A stretch of 29,603 bases of DNA from CAZBBB01 sp964490005 (GTDB lineage Bacteria > Planctomycetota > B15-G4), in assembly GCA_964490005.1 (NCBI GenBank), contig CAZBBB010000032.1, forward strand, positions 1 to 29,603, given 5' to 3'. The translations under genes were made by a program, and so were the position numbers. Below are positions 7,841-16,678 of the stretch, piece after piece (the first letter of the stretch is position 1; every line of letters starts with the position of its first letter). Under the pieces are notes generated by a model that saw only the letters and a program-made list of their open reading frames with translations, was not told where the DNA came from and made no database searches.

Positions 7841-8953
7841 CGCCTCGACCGGCGCGGCCTGCGCGCGCCACGCTTCGAAGCGGCCTTCGAGGAGCGCCGT
7901 CCGCGCCTCGGCGACGAGCCGATGCAGATGGCGCAGGTTGTGCGCCGTGCACAGCATGTGCGCCAGCGGATCGCCCTGCTCCTGCATGTGCCGCAGCGCG
8001 GCCAGCGACCAGCCGCGGCAGGCCGGACAGTCGCACTCCTCCTCGATCGGGCCGGGCGCGCGCCGGTGCGCCGCGAGGCGCAGGTTCAGCAGGCCGCGGC
8101 GCGTGAACAACGTGCCGTGACGCGCGTTGCGCGTGGGCAGCACGCTGTCGAACATGTCGAAGCCCGCGGCGATCGCCTCCAGCACGTCCGCCGGACGGCC
8201 GACGCCCATGACGTAGCGCGCCGAGGCCTCGGGCAGCAGCGGGGCGTAGGCGTGCATCGCGCGGTGCAGCTCGGCGCGCGATTCGCCGACGCTCAGGCCT
8301 CCGACGGCCCAGCCGTCGAGGGTCAGCTTGCGCAGCCCGCGCGCCGAGTTCGCGCGCAGTTCGTCGTCGAGACCCCCCTGCACGATGCCGAAGAGCGCCT
8401 GGCCGCGCTCGCTGCGCGCGGCGTGGCGCGCGACGGCCGTCTCGGCCCAGGCTTGCGTGCGAGCGACGGCGGCCTGCAGCCGCTCGCGCGGCGCGGGAAG
8501 CGGCGGACAGTCGTCGAAGACCATGGCGATGTCGCTGTCGAGCGCGAGCTGGATGTCGACGGCCTCCTCCGGCCCGAGGCGCAGCGCGCGACCGTCGACG
8601 GGAGAGCGGAACGTCACCCCCCGCTCGTCGATGCGCGCCGTGTCGAGCAGCGAGAAGACCTGGAAGCCGCCGCTGTCGGTAAGCAGCAACCCGTTCCAGT
8701 TCATGAAGCGGTGCAGTCCGCCGAGTTCGGCGATGAGCGCTTCGCCCGGCCGATCGTGCAGGTGGCAGGCGTTGGCGAGCAGCAGCTCGGCGCCCAGCGT
8801 CGCGAGCAGTTCGGGGCTCGCGGCCTTGACGCTGCCGTACGTGCCCACCGGGAGGAAGGCCGGCGTGCGCAGCGTCTTGCCGCGCACCACGAGCCGGCCC
8901 GCGCGCGCCGGCCCGCTGCGCGCCTCACAGGTGAAGCGGGCCGCGCCGCTCAA
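7838..8953 (-). CDS. tgt: tRNA-guanine(34) transglycosylase
   Basis: The enzyme swaps guanine-34 for a queuine precursor (preQ1 in bacteria) in tRNAs with GUN anticodons. From the TTG at 8953 the product is 371 residues, the usual length. Asp93 (LTDSGGFQVFSL) and the nucleophile Asp269 (MFDSVLPTRNARHGTLFT) are present. So is the zinc site Cys307, Cys309, Cys312 (CDCPAC) with His338 (TAHNL). NACHLHDRPG replaces the more usual NTYHL-x-x-RPG, a mild variation. The TTG start overlaps the preceding TGA as TTGA, so translation is probably coupled to the SpoIID gene. No other in-frame start lies before the conserved N-terminal strand. The partner queA is not next to it. Confidence 0.96.
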   Translation of the reverse strand: MSGAARFTCEARSGPARAGRLVVRGKTLRTPAFLPVGTYGSVKAASPELLATLGAELLLANACHLHDRPGEALIAELGGLHRFMNWNGLLLTDSGGFQVFSLLDTARIDERGVTFRSPVDGRALRLGPEEAVDIQLALDSDIAMVFDDCPPLPAPRERLQAAVARTQAWAETAVARHAARSERGQALFGIVQGGLDDELRANSARGLRKLTLDGWAVGGLSVGESRAELHRAMHAYAPLLPEASARYVMGVGRPADVLEAIAAGFDMFDSVLPTRNARHGTLFTRRGLLNLRLAAHRRAPGPIEEECDCPACRGWSLAALRHMQEQGDPLAHMLCTAHNLRHLHRLVAEARTALLEGRFEAWRAQAAPVEA

Positions 8954-10146
8954 GGCCCGGCCAGCAGTTCGGCGCCCGGGTAGTAGCGCGCCAGGATGGC
9001 GCGATAGTCGGCGCCGCGCGCGGCGAATCCGGCCGCGCCGTACTGGCACAGGCCCACGCCGTGCCCCCAGCCGCGGCCCTCGATCACGAGTTCGCCGCCT
9101 TCGAGGCGCGGGGCCGCCGCGAATCGCGTCGAGGGCAGCGACTGCGCGATCGGCACGCCCTGCGCGAGCTGCTCGCGCAGCTTGGCGGGCGTCAGTTCGA
9201 CCCGCCGCGCGCCGAAGTCGAGGTGCACGGTCCGCGGTCGCCCCGGCCAGACCGCGGGCGTCGCGCCCACCGCCGTGAGTCCTGCGCCGGGCAGTCCGGT
9301 GGCCGTCGCGACCCGCGCGACGGCGAACCGCCGGCTCCAGGCGAAGTGCGGCGAGTGCCCGCAGTCCGGGCAGTCGACCTCGCGGTCCATGACGCCCGGG
9401 GCCGCGCCCGGGAACATCTGGGCGGCGGGCAGCGTGCGACCGCCGCAGGTCGAGTGGTAGAACGCGGAGAACACCCGGCCCTGCACCGCGAGCACCTGCC
9501 CGCGCGTCTCGCGCACGGCCCGCTGGCTCAGCGGCGACTCGCCGGCCAGTCCGCGGTAGGCCTGGCTGCGCGTGTCGCCGTACAGCCAGCCGCGTTCGAG
9601 CGTCTCGGCCAGGGCGTAGGTGCGCGCCGCGACGGCCTGTGCCTTGAGCGCTTCGAGTCCGAAGGAGGCGGGCATCTCCGACGGCACGACGCCGTAGAGG
9701 TAGTCCTCGATGCGCAGGCGATTGAGGACGCGCGCGCCGCCGCTCGCCGGGTCGGGCTCGAGGACGAGGTCGCCGCGATACGGCCGGCCGTCGACGGTGA
9801 CCGTGGCCGTGCCCTGCGGCACGATCTGCACGGGCGGGGTGCCGAGATCGTGGCCGGCGAGTCGCACGCGCCCCGCGACGAACTCGATGCGCGTCCCGGC
9901 GCGGCCGAGCGTGCCCGACCAGCTCGTCGCGCCGCCCGCGTCGCGCACGACCACCGCGCCGTCGGCGCCGACGAGCGCGCCGACGCCTGCCGCGAGCTGC
10001 ACGTCGACCGTCGCCGGCAGCCGGTCGCGCGCCGCGTGCGCCGGCGGGGGCGTCGGGACGCGGTGCGGCTGCGTGTCGACGCACGCCGCGGGCAGCGATC
10101 CGGCCGCGAGCACGATCAACGCCAACGTCGCCCGGCGCCGGTTCAT
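8950..10146 (-). CDS. SpoIID/LytB-domain lipoprotein, putative peptidoglycan lytic enzyme
   Basis: 398 residues from ATG 10146, overlapping the ruvB stop as ATGA. The N-terminus (basic residues, hydrophobic stretch, Cys22 in LPAAC) looks like a lipoprotein signal, with an atypical Pro near the lipobox. Residues about 140-390 form a SpoIID domain: EDYLYGVVPSEMP with the conserved Glu157, KAQAVAARTYAL, FYHSTCGGRT, and WGHGVGLCQYGA near the end. SpoIID of Bacillus cleaves denuded glycan strands; homologues outside sporeformers (LytB, amidase enhancers) act on peptidoglycan at division. There is no sign of sporulation here, so a role in cell-wall turnover is inferred. It sits between ruvB and tgt in a coupled operon. 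Confidence 0.88.
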   Translation of the reverse strand: MNRRRATLALIVLAAGSLPAACVDTQPHRVPTPPPAHAARDRLPATVDVQLAAGVGALVGADGAVVVRDAGGATSWSGTLGRAGTRIEFVAGRVRLAGHDLGTPPVQIVPQGTATVTVDGRPYRGDLVLEPDPASGGARVLNRLRIEDYLYGVVPSEMPASFGLEALKAQAVAARTYALAETLERGWLYGDTRSQAYRGLAGESPLSQRAVRETRGQVLAVQGRVFSAFYHSTCGGRTLPAAQMFPGAAPGVMDREVDCPDCGHSPHFAWSRRFAVARVATATGLPGAGLTAVGATPAVWPGRPRTVHLDFGARRVELTPAKLREQLAQGVPIAQSLPSTRFAAAPRLEGGELVIEGRGWGHGVGLCQYGAAGFAARGADYRAILARYYPGAELLAGP

Positions 10147-11156
10147 GGCGCGAACAGCGAGCCGCCCTCGGCCGGCAGGTCGAGATGGCGGCGCGCCGCG
10201 TCGGTCAGCGCGCGGCCGCGCGGCGTGCGCTGCAGGAACCCGAGGCGCACGAGGTGCGGTTCGTAGACCAGCTCGAGCGTGTCCTCTTCTTCGCCGAGCG
10301 CGGCCGCCAGCGTGCGCAGGCCGGTCGGGCCGCCGCCCATGCGCGCCAGGGCGGACAGCAGGCGGCGGTCCATGTCCTCGAGCCCGCGCTCGTCGATGCC
10401 GAGCATCGCCAGGCCGCGATCGACGACGGCACGGGTCACCCGGCCGCCCGCGTGCAGGTCGGCCACGTCGCGCAGGCGTCGCAGCAGGCGGTTCGCCACG
10501 CGGGGCACGCCGCGGCTGCGCGCGGCGAGTTGCGCGGCCGCGCCGTCGTCGAGCGGCAGCCCGAGACGCGCCGCGGAGCGGGCAAGGATCTCCTCGATGT
10601 CCGTCGGCGGATACGGCTGCAACTTTTCGAAGATGCCGAAGCGCGAGCGGAACGCGTGCGTCAGCAGCCCCTCGCGGGTCGTCGCCCCGACGAGCGTGAA
10701 CGGCGCCACGGTGAGGCGCACGGTGCGCGCGGCGGGACCCTGGTCGATCACGACGTCGACCGCGAGATCCTCCATCGCCGAGTAGAGGTATTCCTCGACG
10801 GGGCGCGACATGCGATGGATCTCGTCGATGAACAGCACGTCGCCGGCCTCGAGGCTGGTCAGCAGGCCGACGAGGTCGCCGGGCCGCTCGAGCGCCGGGC
10901 CGGAGGTGGGGCGCAGCGGGCGCTCGAGCGCTCCGGCCACGAGGTGCGCGAGCGTCGTCTTGCCGAGCCCCGGCGGGCCCGAGAGCAGCACGTGGTCGAG
11001 CGCCTTGCCGCGCTGCCGCGCTGCGTCGATCCACGTCTGCAGGTTCGCGACGATGCGCCCCTGACCGACGAATTCCGCGAAGTTGCGCGGCCGCAGCGGG
11101 CCGTCGGCGTCCGCCGACTCCGCGTTCAGGTCCCGGAAGACACCGTTTCGGTCCAT
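10143..11156 (-). CDS. ruvB: Holliday junction branch-migration ATPase RuvB
   Basis: 337 residues, the normal size. RuvB forms hexameric rings that drive Holliday junction branch migration together with RuvA. Walker A is GPPGLGKTT (60-68), Walker B DEIH (111-114), sensor 1 GATTR (about 159) and the arginine-finger region FRSRFGIFEKL (170-180). The C-terminal winged helix contains GLRTLAAALGEEEDTLE and ends PRGRALT. It is the first gene of a minus-strand operon with the SpoIID gene and tgt. A TATCAT hexamer nine nt before the ATG suggests a near-leaderless mRNA. ruvA and ruvC are not beside it. Confidence 0.98.
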   Translation of the reverse strand: MDRNGVFRDLNAESADADGPLRPRNFAEFVGQGRIVANLQTWIDAARQRGKALDHVLLSGPPGLGKTTLAHLVAGALERPLRPTSGPALERPGDLVGLLTSLEAGDVLFIDEIHRMSRPVEEYLYSAMEDLAVDVVIDQGPAARTVRLTVAPFTLVGATTREGLLTHAFRSRFGIFEKLQPYPPTDIEEILARSAARLGLPLDDGAAAQLAARSRGVPRVANRLLRRLRDVADLHAGGRVTRAVVDRGLAMLGIDERGLEDMDRRLLSALARMGGGPTGLRTLAAALGEEEDTLELVYEPHLVRLGFLQRTPRGRALTDAARRHLDLPAEGGSLFAP

Positions 11157-11165
11157 GCGAGCGCG

Positions 11166-11194
11166 ATGATACCGGCCTGCCGACGCCGCCTAAA
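11166..11194 (-). promoter_or_regulatory. candidate ruvB promoter, near-leaderless
   Basis: On the minus strand, TTTAGG (11194-11189) and TATCAT (11171-11166) are separated by exactly 17 nt. The -10 hexamer matches five of six bases and ends nine nt before the ruvB ATG. No Shine-Dalgarno sequence fits in the remaining space. Confidence 0.5.
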
Positions 11195-11219
11195 CCGCGG
11201 CGTCCTCGGGGGGCGCGGC

Positions 11220-11248
11220 TTGACTCAACCCCGGGGTGGCCAGAGAAT
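11220..11248 (+). promoter_or_regulatory. sigma70-like promoter for the giant lipoprotein gene
   Basis: TTGACT (11220-11225, five of six matches) is followed after exactly 17 nt by GAGAAT (11243-11248, four of six). A transcript starting near 11255 would have a leader of about 90 nt. Confidence 0.55.
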
Positions 11249-11332
11249 CGCAGGGACCATCTTCCGGCGGGCCAAGTCAGGTCCGGATACTCGTCGGGAA
11301 GGGCCCCGAGATCGTCCCCCGTCCCGAAGCTC

Positions 11333-11338
11333 AGAGGT
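11333..11338 (+). promoter_or_regulatory. ribosome binding site fixing the lipoprotein start
   Basis: AGAGGT lies seven nt before the ATG at 11346. It excludes the much longer open frame that runs upstream through the antisense of ruvB. Confidence 0.6.
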
Positions 11339-11345
11339 CGACCCG

Positions 11346-14300
11346 ATGCGCATTGCACGTTTCCTAGTCTGGACGTTGGCACTGAGCACCACGCTCGTCG
11401 GCGTGTCGTGCGGCGGAGGCGGGGGCGGCGGAGGCGGTTCGTCGGGCGTCGGCTCCGGCAGTTCGGGCACCGGGTCGGTCGGCGCGGTCCCGGCGACCAA
11501 GGCCGATCAGCAGGTGAAGACCTACGCGACGACCGGCACGGACGGAGCCTGGTCGCAGGTCGACCTGATTCCGGTGCTGCAGGGCAGCCCGTCGACGACG
11601 GGGTCGACGCCGGCGCCGAACGTCGGCCAGGCGTCACTGCTGGCGACGCTGCAGACGACCTCCGGCACGGACATCAACAACAACTGGACCGGCGCATCGA
11701 CCACGCTGCCGACCGCGGGCTTCGATGCGTACACGACCGGTCTGTCGCCGGGTGCGCTCGCGGGGTTCATCCTCGGCGCGAACAACCTGTACGACATGTT
11801 CCAGACGACGACGGGTCAGCCCAAGTTGACCCTGCTCACGAGCCCGCCCGGCGCGTTCCGGTTCACGGGGTTCAACGGCGGCGACATCGACTCCTACGTG
11901 ACGGGCGGCAATGCCGCCGGGGATGGCGGCCCGGGCCTGTTCAGCAACCTGCCGACGGCGCTCATCCCGCCCGGCCGGGCCGTGCCGCCGAAGCTGCCGA
12001 CGCTGCCGAACACCATGGGCACTCCCGACGGGTCAGGCGGCGGGCGCGGACCGTCCGCGACGGATGAGCACCAGTTCATCCAGATCGAGTTCCCGTACCC
12101 GCTCGACATCGACAGCCTGTTCAACCCGCTGCAGACCGCCAATTCCTTCCTCGGCGACAGCGTCGGAGTCCCGGACAACATCCTGGTCCAGGGCAACGCC
12201 ATCCAGCACCCGAGCAGCACCGACAAGCTCAACATCCTGAACGTCGATCTCGGGCACGTGCCGGTGGTCGCGGTCATCGGCGGCAAGTGCGCCGTGCCCT
12301 TCTTCGGCGGCACGTCGACGATCGATCCCGATCCGCTCAGCCCGACCTTCAGCTTCGTCCCGACCGGCGCGCAGGCGAAGATCATGTCGCCGAACGTGCT
12401 CACGCTCATCGCGCACGAGAGCCCGACGACGCTCGCGACCAATCCGCCCGGTCACGTCGACGGGTCGCTCACGGGCGCGGGCATCCTGCGCCTGCCGAGC
12501 CCGACGCTCGGCGGCGGCAAGGGCGGCCGCGTGTTCGGCGCCACGGGCGCCGTCGTGAGCTCGGTCAACGACTTCGCCAACTACGGCGCGACGACCGCCA
12601 ACGGCATCGGTTTCATGACGGTGAACGTGCGCCGCCTGCGCACGGCCGGCGCGACAGTGCAGCGGCCGTACTTCCACAGCTTCCCCTTCAACCAGACGAA
12701 CGTCGCCGGAGACACGCGCGCGCCGGTCACGCACACGACCTTCCTGCGCGGGCCGGCCGTGCCGGTGAGCACGAGCCTGCTGCCGTCCATCGACATCCTC
12801 GATCCGTCGGTCGACGCCATCGGCACCTACGTGCCGACCCCGACCAACGACACGATCAACACGATCTCGACGCGCGCGCGCTTCCTGATCGAGTTCGACC
12901 AGCAGGTCGTGCCCAACTCGGTGGGCTTCTCGCGCCGGCACACGATCCATCGCTCGGGCAGCACCACGATCTTCCCGTTCAACGGCAACACGCGGCCGAT
13001 CGTCAGCCCTTCGCAGAACCTGGCGGGGACGCCCGCCGCCCCGCTCGCGCCGAGCATCTACCTGGCCATCAACCAGGCCGCCGGTCCGAACAAGACCCCC
13101 GGCAGCTCCCTGAACGGCGTGGTGCAGCGCGTCGCGTCCCCGTTCGCCGTGTCGGGCGGCGCCGCGACGATCGACAGCGGAGCCGCCTTCGGCAGCCCCG
13201 GCGCGCCGGCGACCACCGACAACGGACTGACTCCGCAGTCGCAGAACACGCTCGCCTCGCTGCCGCGCGGCATCGTGCCGGTCGACATCTACCCGCTCAA
13301 CCAGAACAACCTGCAGGCCTACGTCGTCGAGCCGCTCGTCGAGCTGCCACCGAACACGATCGTCACGCTGAGCGTCTGCGTGCCCGGCCTCGGCGTGGCG
13401 CAGTCGGGCTGGGTGCACGTCCGTCCGTCGGGGACGACCGTCCCGGTCGGCGCCAAGGTCAACGCGGGCAATCCGACGCGTTCGGGCACGATGTTCACCG
13501 CGTTCCAGGGACTCACGCCCACCGGCCAGGGCACCGACGCCAGCCTGAAGCAGGCCGTGCTGCCCAACAACGCGGTCATCAAGGTGAACGCGGGCCCGAT
13601 GGGTCTTGCCGGCAGCCTGATGTTCGGTGGTACGAACATCGCGGTCCTGCGCCGCGTGAACGGCATTGCCACCGACGACCTCACCGCCGGCGGGTTCAAT
13701 GTCTCCCGCACCTTCCGGGTGGGGAGCAACAGCACCCGGCTGTACGTGAACGCGCCGGTCGCGCCGCAGGCCCTGTACCTCGGGTTCTCGACGGGCGGGG
13801 CGGGCGTGCTCGACCTCTCGGGCACGGGCTACACGACGAACGCACCGGGAGGGGCCGCCGCGAACACGGGCTTCGAGAGCTATCTCGAGGTGTCCCGCTA
13901 CCTGCCTTCGCTGTCGCAGTCGGGCTCGATCAGCAACTTCAACTACAACAGCAACGGCTCGGTCCAGAACGGCGACCAGTCGCGCGCCTTCGGCATCCTC
14001 GGTCGCTACTCGTCCGGCGCCGGACCGCTGGCGGGCAACGTCGAGTCCGACCTGGCGATCGGAGCTCCGATCCGGACGGGCACCGCGACGCCCCAGCCGG
14101 GCATCAACGAAGGCAGCTCCGGCTACGAGACGCTCGTGCGCTCGGGGATCATCGGCGGCGACCCGTCGACCTCGACGCAGATCCTCGCCCCGACGAACAA
14201 GGTCGGCATCGTTCGCGACATCGAAGTCGGCGATTTCCTCGATACGGTCTACTTCGACGCCGAGAACAACTTCGGCGCCAAGCAGCAGCACCGCACCTAC

Positions 14301-15938
14301 AACGCTCCGCTGCAGGGCTCGCTCACGAGCAACACCATCGCCGACCCGCCCTTCCCCAACCCGCCTCCGCTGCGCTTCCCGGTCGGCTTGCCGCACACGT
14401 CCGTCACCTTCGACCAGAACGACCTGAGCAAGGCCCCGGTGACGATCGACGGCAACGAGGTCTTCACCGCCGACGGCTTCATGATCTACGACGACGGCAG
14501 CGGCTTCATCCTCGCGCAGCGTCAGCCGAACTGCTTCATCCAGCTCAACCCGGTCGAGAACGCGTCCAACTCGTCGGGCGTGTTCGACAAGCCGCACCTG
14601 CCGAACGCCGGCTTCACCAGCCCCTTCGCCGCGACCACGGGCGCGGGCGGTCAGCCCAAGTTCCTGCAGACCGGCCCGATGCCCAAGACGGCGACGGCCG
14701 GCGCGGTGATCCTGGCCAACCTCAACGCACAAGCGGCCGGCCAGTACACCAGCGGCGGCCTGCGCGCGCCGATCTACCAGTCCCGGCAGCAGATCGGCAA
14801 CTTCCTGTTCGCCGCCGACGGCGTCAACAAGAAGCTGCACGCGCTCAACTCGAACACGATGGAGGTGCTGCATTCGCTCTCGCTGCCCGACCCGTACGGG
14901 CTGGGCATGACGGCGGACCTGCGCAAGCTGTTCGTCACCAACGAGGGCAACAACACGGTGTCGGTCGTGGACTGCGACCCGACCAGCAGCTTCTTCATGA
15001 CCGAGTTGAAGCGCACGCCGGTGGGGCTCGGTCCGCGCGCCGTGGCCTGCAACCCCGACGGCGAGGACGCGCTGGTGCTCAACTACCTCGCCAACACGCT
15101 CAGCATCGTGGACATCACCACGGGCAGCGTGCGCAAGACGATCTCGCAGGCCGGCCTGAACCGGCCCTGGGACGTCGCGGTCGGCCCGCGTGAGACCAGC
15201 CTCCAGTTCGCCTTTTCCAGCCTCAACTACCACGCCTTCATCAGCAACAACGGCGGGCAGGACACGTCCCTTTCGCCCTCCGTCGTCGTCTACGAGTCCG
15301 GCCCGGACGGCCTGAACGGCACCGGCCTCGACACGATCATCGGCGGCGTCACGACGGCGGCCTCGCAGTCGGGCATTTCCCTCAAGAAGATGCTCAACGC
15401 TCGCGGTCTGCGGCTCGATCCCAATGCGCCGACATCGGGGTCCGGTTCGCGCTCGATCGGCGCGTTCCTCGCCCATCAGACGGAGTCGGGGCGGGCCATG
15501 GTGTCGCGCATCAGCTACATCAACGACGGCTTCGGCGGCATCCTTGGCGGGGGCACGAACGGTCCGATCTTCGAGGTCGTCGCGCAGTACGAGTCGTCGT
15601 TCAACGGAGTCGCCCTCGATGTCGCGACGCCCGATTACAACCGTCGCCGCTTCGAGCAGGACGACTTCGGCAGCTTCTGGAACCTGCTGAACGCCGGCGC
15701 CACGACCAAGGTGAATCCGACGATCGGGCGCAACGGCAAGCACCCGCTGGCGGACATCACCGTGCCGGCCCAGTTCGACGGACCGCGCTACGACCCCGAC
15801 AAGCTCTACCTGTCGGTCGGCAGCGTGCCCGGCAACTCGGGCGGGCTGATCGAGGTCTTCGACCTCAACGGCACGAAGCTCAAGACGATCAACACGCCCG
15901 TGCCGGTGAACGTGCTGTCGTCCTACTTCAGCCAGTAG
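11346..15938 (+). CDS. Giant poly-glycine lipoprotein with beta-propeller (YVTN-type) repeats
   Basis: 1530 residues. Residues 1-22 are a signal ending VGVSC, with Cys22 as probable lipid anchor, followed at once by nine glycines and a Gly/Ser linker that would hold the rest away from the membrane. Residues near 242 (HQFIQIEFPYPLDIDS) and 512 (RFLIEFDQQVVPNSV) resemble SbsA/Big_5-type Ig-like strands. Residues about 1150-1280 contain YVTN/NHL-like propeller blades (FLFAADGVNKKLHALN, RKLFVTNEGNNTVSVVD, ALVLNYLANTLSIVD); the final 250 residues may hold more blades. Composition is rich in Asn, Thr, Gly and Ser with few cysteines, typical of surface proteins. No catalytic motif is seen. A role in adhesion or envelope structure is a guess. 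It has its own promoter and Shine-Dalgarno, and ubiE starts 2 nt after its stop. Confidence 0.85.
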   Translation: MRIARFLVWTLALSTTLVGVSCGGGGGGGGGSSGVGSGSSGTGSVGAVPATKADQQVKTYATTGTDGAWSQVDLIPVLQGSPSTTGSTPAPNVGQASLLATLQTTSGTDINNNWTGASTTLPTAGFDAYTTGLSPGALAGFILGANNLYDMFQTTTGQPKLTLLTSPPGAFRFTGFNGGDIDSYVTGGNAAGDGGPGLFSNLPTALIPPGRAVPPKLPTLPNTMGTPDGSGGGRGPSATDEHQFIQIEFPYPLDIDSLFNPLQTANSFLGDSVGVPDNILVQGNAIQHPSSTDKLNILNVDLGHVPVVAVIGGKCAVPFFGGTSTIDPDPLSPTFSFVPTGAQAKIMSPNVLTLIAHESPTTLATNPPGHVDGSLTGAGILRLPSPTLGGGKGGRVFGATGAVVSSVNDFANYGATTANGIGFMTVNVRRLRTAGATVQRPYFHSFPFNQTNVAGDTRAPVTHTTFLRGPAVPVSTSLLPSIDILDPSVDAIGTYVPTPTNDTINTISTRARFLIEFDQQVVPNSVGFSRRHTIHRSGSTTIFPFNGNTRPIVSPSQNLAGTPAAPLAPSIYLAINQAAGPNKTPGSSLNGVVQRVASPFAVSGGAATIDSGAAFGSPGAPATTDNGLTPQSQNTLASLPRGIVPVDIYPLNQNNLQAYVVEPLVELPPNTIVTLSVCVPGLGVAQSGWVHVRPSGTTVPVGAKVNAGNPTRSGTMFTAFQGLTPTGQGTDASLKQAVLPNNAVIKVNAGPMGLAGSLMFGGTNIAVLRRVNGIATDDLTAGGFNVSRTFRVGSNSTRLYVNAPVAPQALYLGFSTGGAGVLDLSGTGYTTNAPGGAAANTGFESYLEVSRYLPSLSQSGSISNFNYNSNGSVQNGDQSRAFGILGRYSSGAGPLAGNVESDLAIGAPIRTGTATPQPGINEGSSGYETLVRSGIIGGDPSTSTQILAPTNKVGIVRDIEVGDFLDTVYFDAENNFGAKQQHRTYNAPLQGSLTSNTIADPPFPNPPPLRFPVGLPHTSVTFDQNDLSKAPVTIDGNEVFTADGFMIYDDGSGFILAQRQPNCFIQLNPVENASNSSGVFDKPHLPNAGFTSPFAATTGAGGQPKFLQTGPMPKTATAGAVILANLNAQAAGQYTSGGLRAPIYQSRQQIGNFLFAADGVNKKLHALNSNTMEVLHSLSLPDPYGLGMTADLRKLFVTNEGNNTVSVVDCDPTSSFFMTELKRTPVGLGPRAVACNPDGEDALVLNYLANTLSIVDITTGSVRKTISQAGLNRPWDVAVGPRETSLQFAFSSLNYHAFISNNGGQDTSLSPSVVVYESGPDGLNGTGLDTIIGGVTTAASQSGISLKKMLNARGLRLDPNAPTSGSGSRSIGAFLAHQTESGRAMVSRISYINDGFGGILGGGTNGPIFEVVAQYESSFNGVALDVATPDYNRRRFEQDDFGSFWNLLNAGATTKVNPTIGRNGKHPLADITVPAQFDGPRYDPDKLYLSVGSVPGNSGGLIEVFDLNGTKLKTINTPVPVNVLSSYFSQ

Positions 15939-15940
15939 GC

Positions 15941-16678
15941 GTGCCGTCCACGGCACCTGATCCGCGCGCCCCGGACAAGGGGCGCGCCGTACGGGGCATG
16001 TTCGCGGCCATCGCGCCGCGCTACGACCTGCTCAACAAGCTGCTCTCCTTCGGCCAGGACGCGCGCTGGCGGCGTGTCCTGGCCCGCAGCCTTCCGCCGA
16101 CGCGGCCCGGCGACCGCGTTCTCGACCTGTGCACGGGAACGGGCGACGTCGCGCACGCGCTCGCGCGGGCCGGCGGCGCCGGGTTGCGCGTGGTGGGGGC
16201 CGACTTCTGCGAGCCGATGCTCGCGCTGGCACCCGGCAAGCGGCGCCGCGGCGAGCCCGGCGTGCCCTTCGTCGCAGCCGACGCGATGGCACTGCCTTTC
16301 CATTCCGCGAGCTTCCGCGCGCTGACCGTGGCCTTCGGGCTGCGCAACGTGGAGGATCCGCAGCGCTCGCTGCACGAGATGGCGCGCGTGCTGGCTCCCG
16401 GAGGGCGCCTGCTGATCCTCGAATTCGGTCGCCCCGAGCAGAAGGCCTTCGCGGCGCTGTACCGCACGTACTTCTTCCGGATCGTGCCCAAGGTCGGCAA
16501 ACTCGTCTCCGGACATGACGAGGCCTACAGGTACCTTCCGGAGTCCGTCTGGGCCTTTCAGGACGCCACCGTCCTGGCCGGGGCGCTGCGGCAGGCGGGA
16601 CTCACGGTGATCGAGCAGCGTCCGCTGATGTTCGGCGCCGTGCGCCTCCACCTGGCCGAGCGTCCGCTCGGCGCATGA
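15941..16678 (+). CDS. ubiE: Demethylmenaquinone/ubiquinone C-methyltransferase UbiE (MenG)
   Basis: 245 residues from GTG 15941, two nt after the preceding stop. UbiE uses SAM to methylate the ring of demethylmenaquinone, the last step of menaquinone synthesis. The family N-terminus FAAIAPRYDLLNKLLSFGQDARW is intact, motif I is VLDLCTGTGDVA, the acidic strand is VGADFCEPML, and AFGLRNVEDPQRSLHEMARV plus APGGRLLILEF complete the fold. There is no good Shine-Dalgarno, so translation may depend on the large gene upstream. Its TGA overlaps the ATG of the CPBP gene. Neighbouring ubiX and ubiA-family genes support menaquinone rather than some other substrate. Confidence 0.93.
   Translation: MPSTAPDPRAPDKGRAVRGMFAAIAPRYDLLNKLLSFGQDARWRRVLARSLPPTRPGDRVLDLCTGTGDVAHALARAGGAGLRVVGADFCEPMLALAPGKRRRGEPGVPFVAADAMALPFHSASFRALTVAFGLRNVEDPQRSLHEMARVLAPGGRLLILEFGRPEQKAFAALYRTYFFRIVPKVGKLVSGHDEAYRYLPESVWAFQDATVLAGALRQAGLTVIEQRPLMFGAVRLHLAERPLGA

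Noticed and set aside
10204..11156. Long plus-strand frame through ruvB leading into the giant lipoprotein
   Set aside because: It is antisense to ruvB and has shadow composition; the lipoprotein signal peptide and ribosome site fix the start at 11346.
12033..15956. A 1307-codon open frame antisense to the giant lipoprotein
   Set aside because: It is Arg/Ala/Gly/Val-rich with no domain or signal, and arises because GC-rich codons leave few stops on the other strand.
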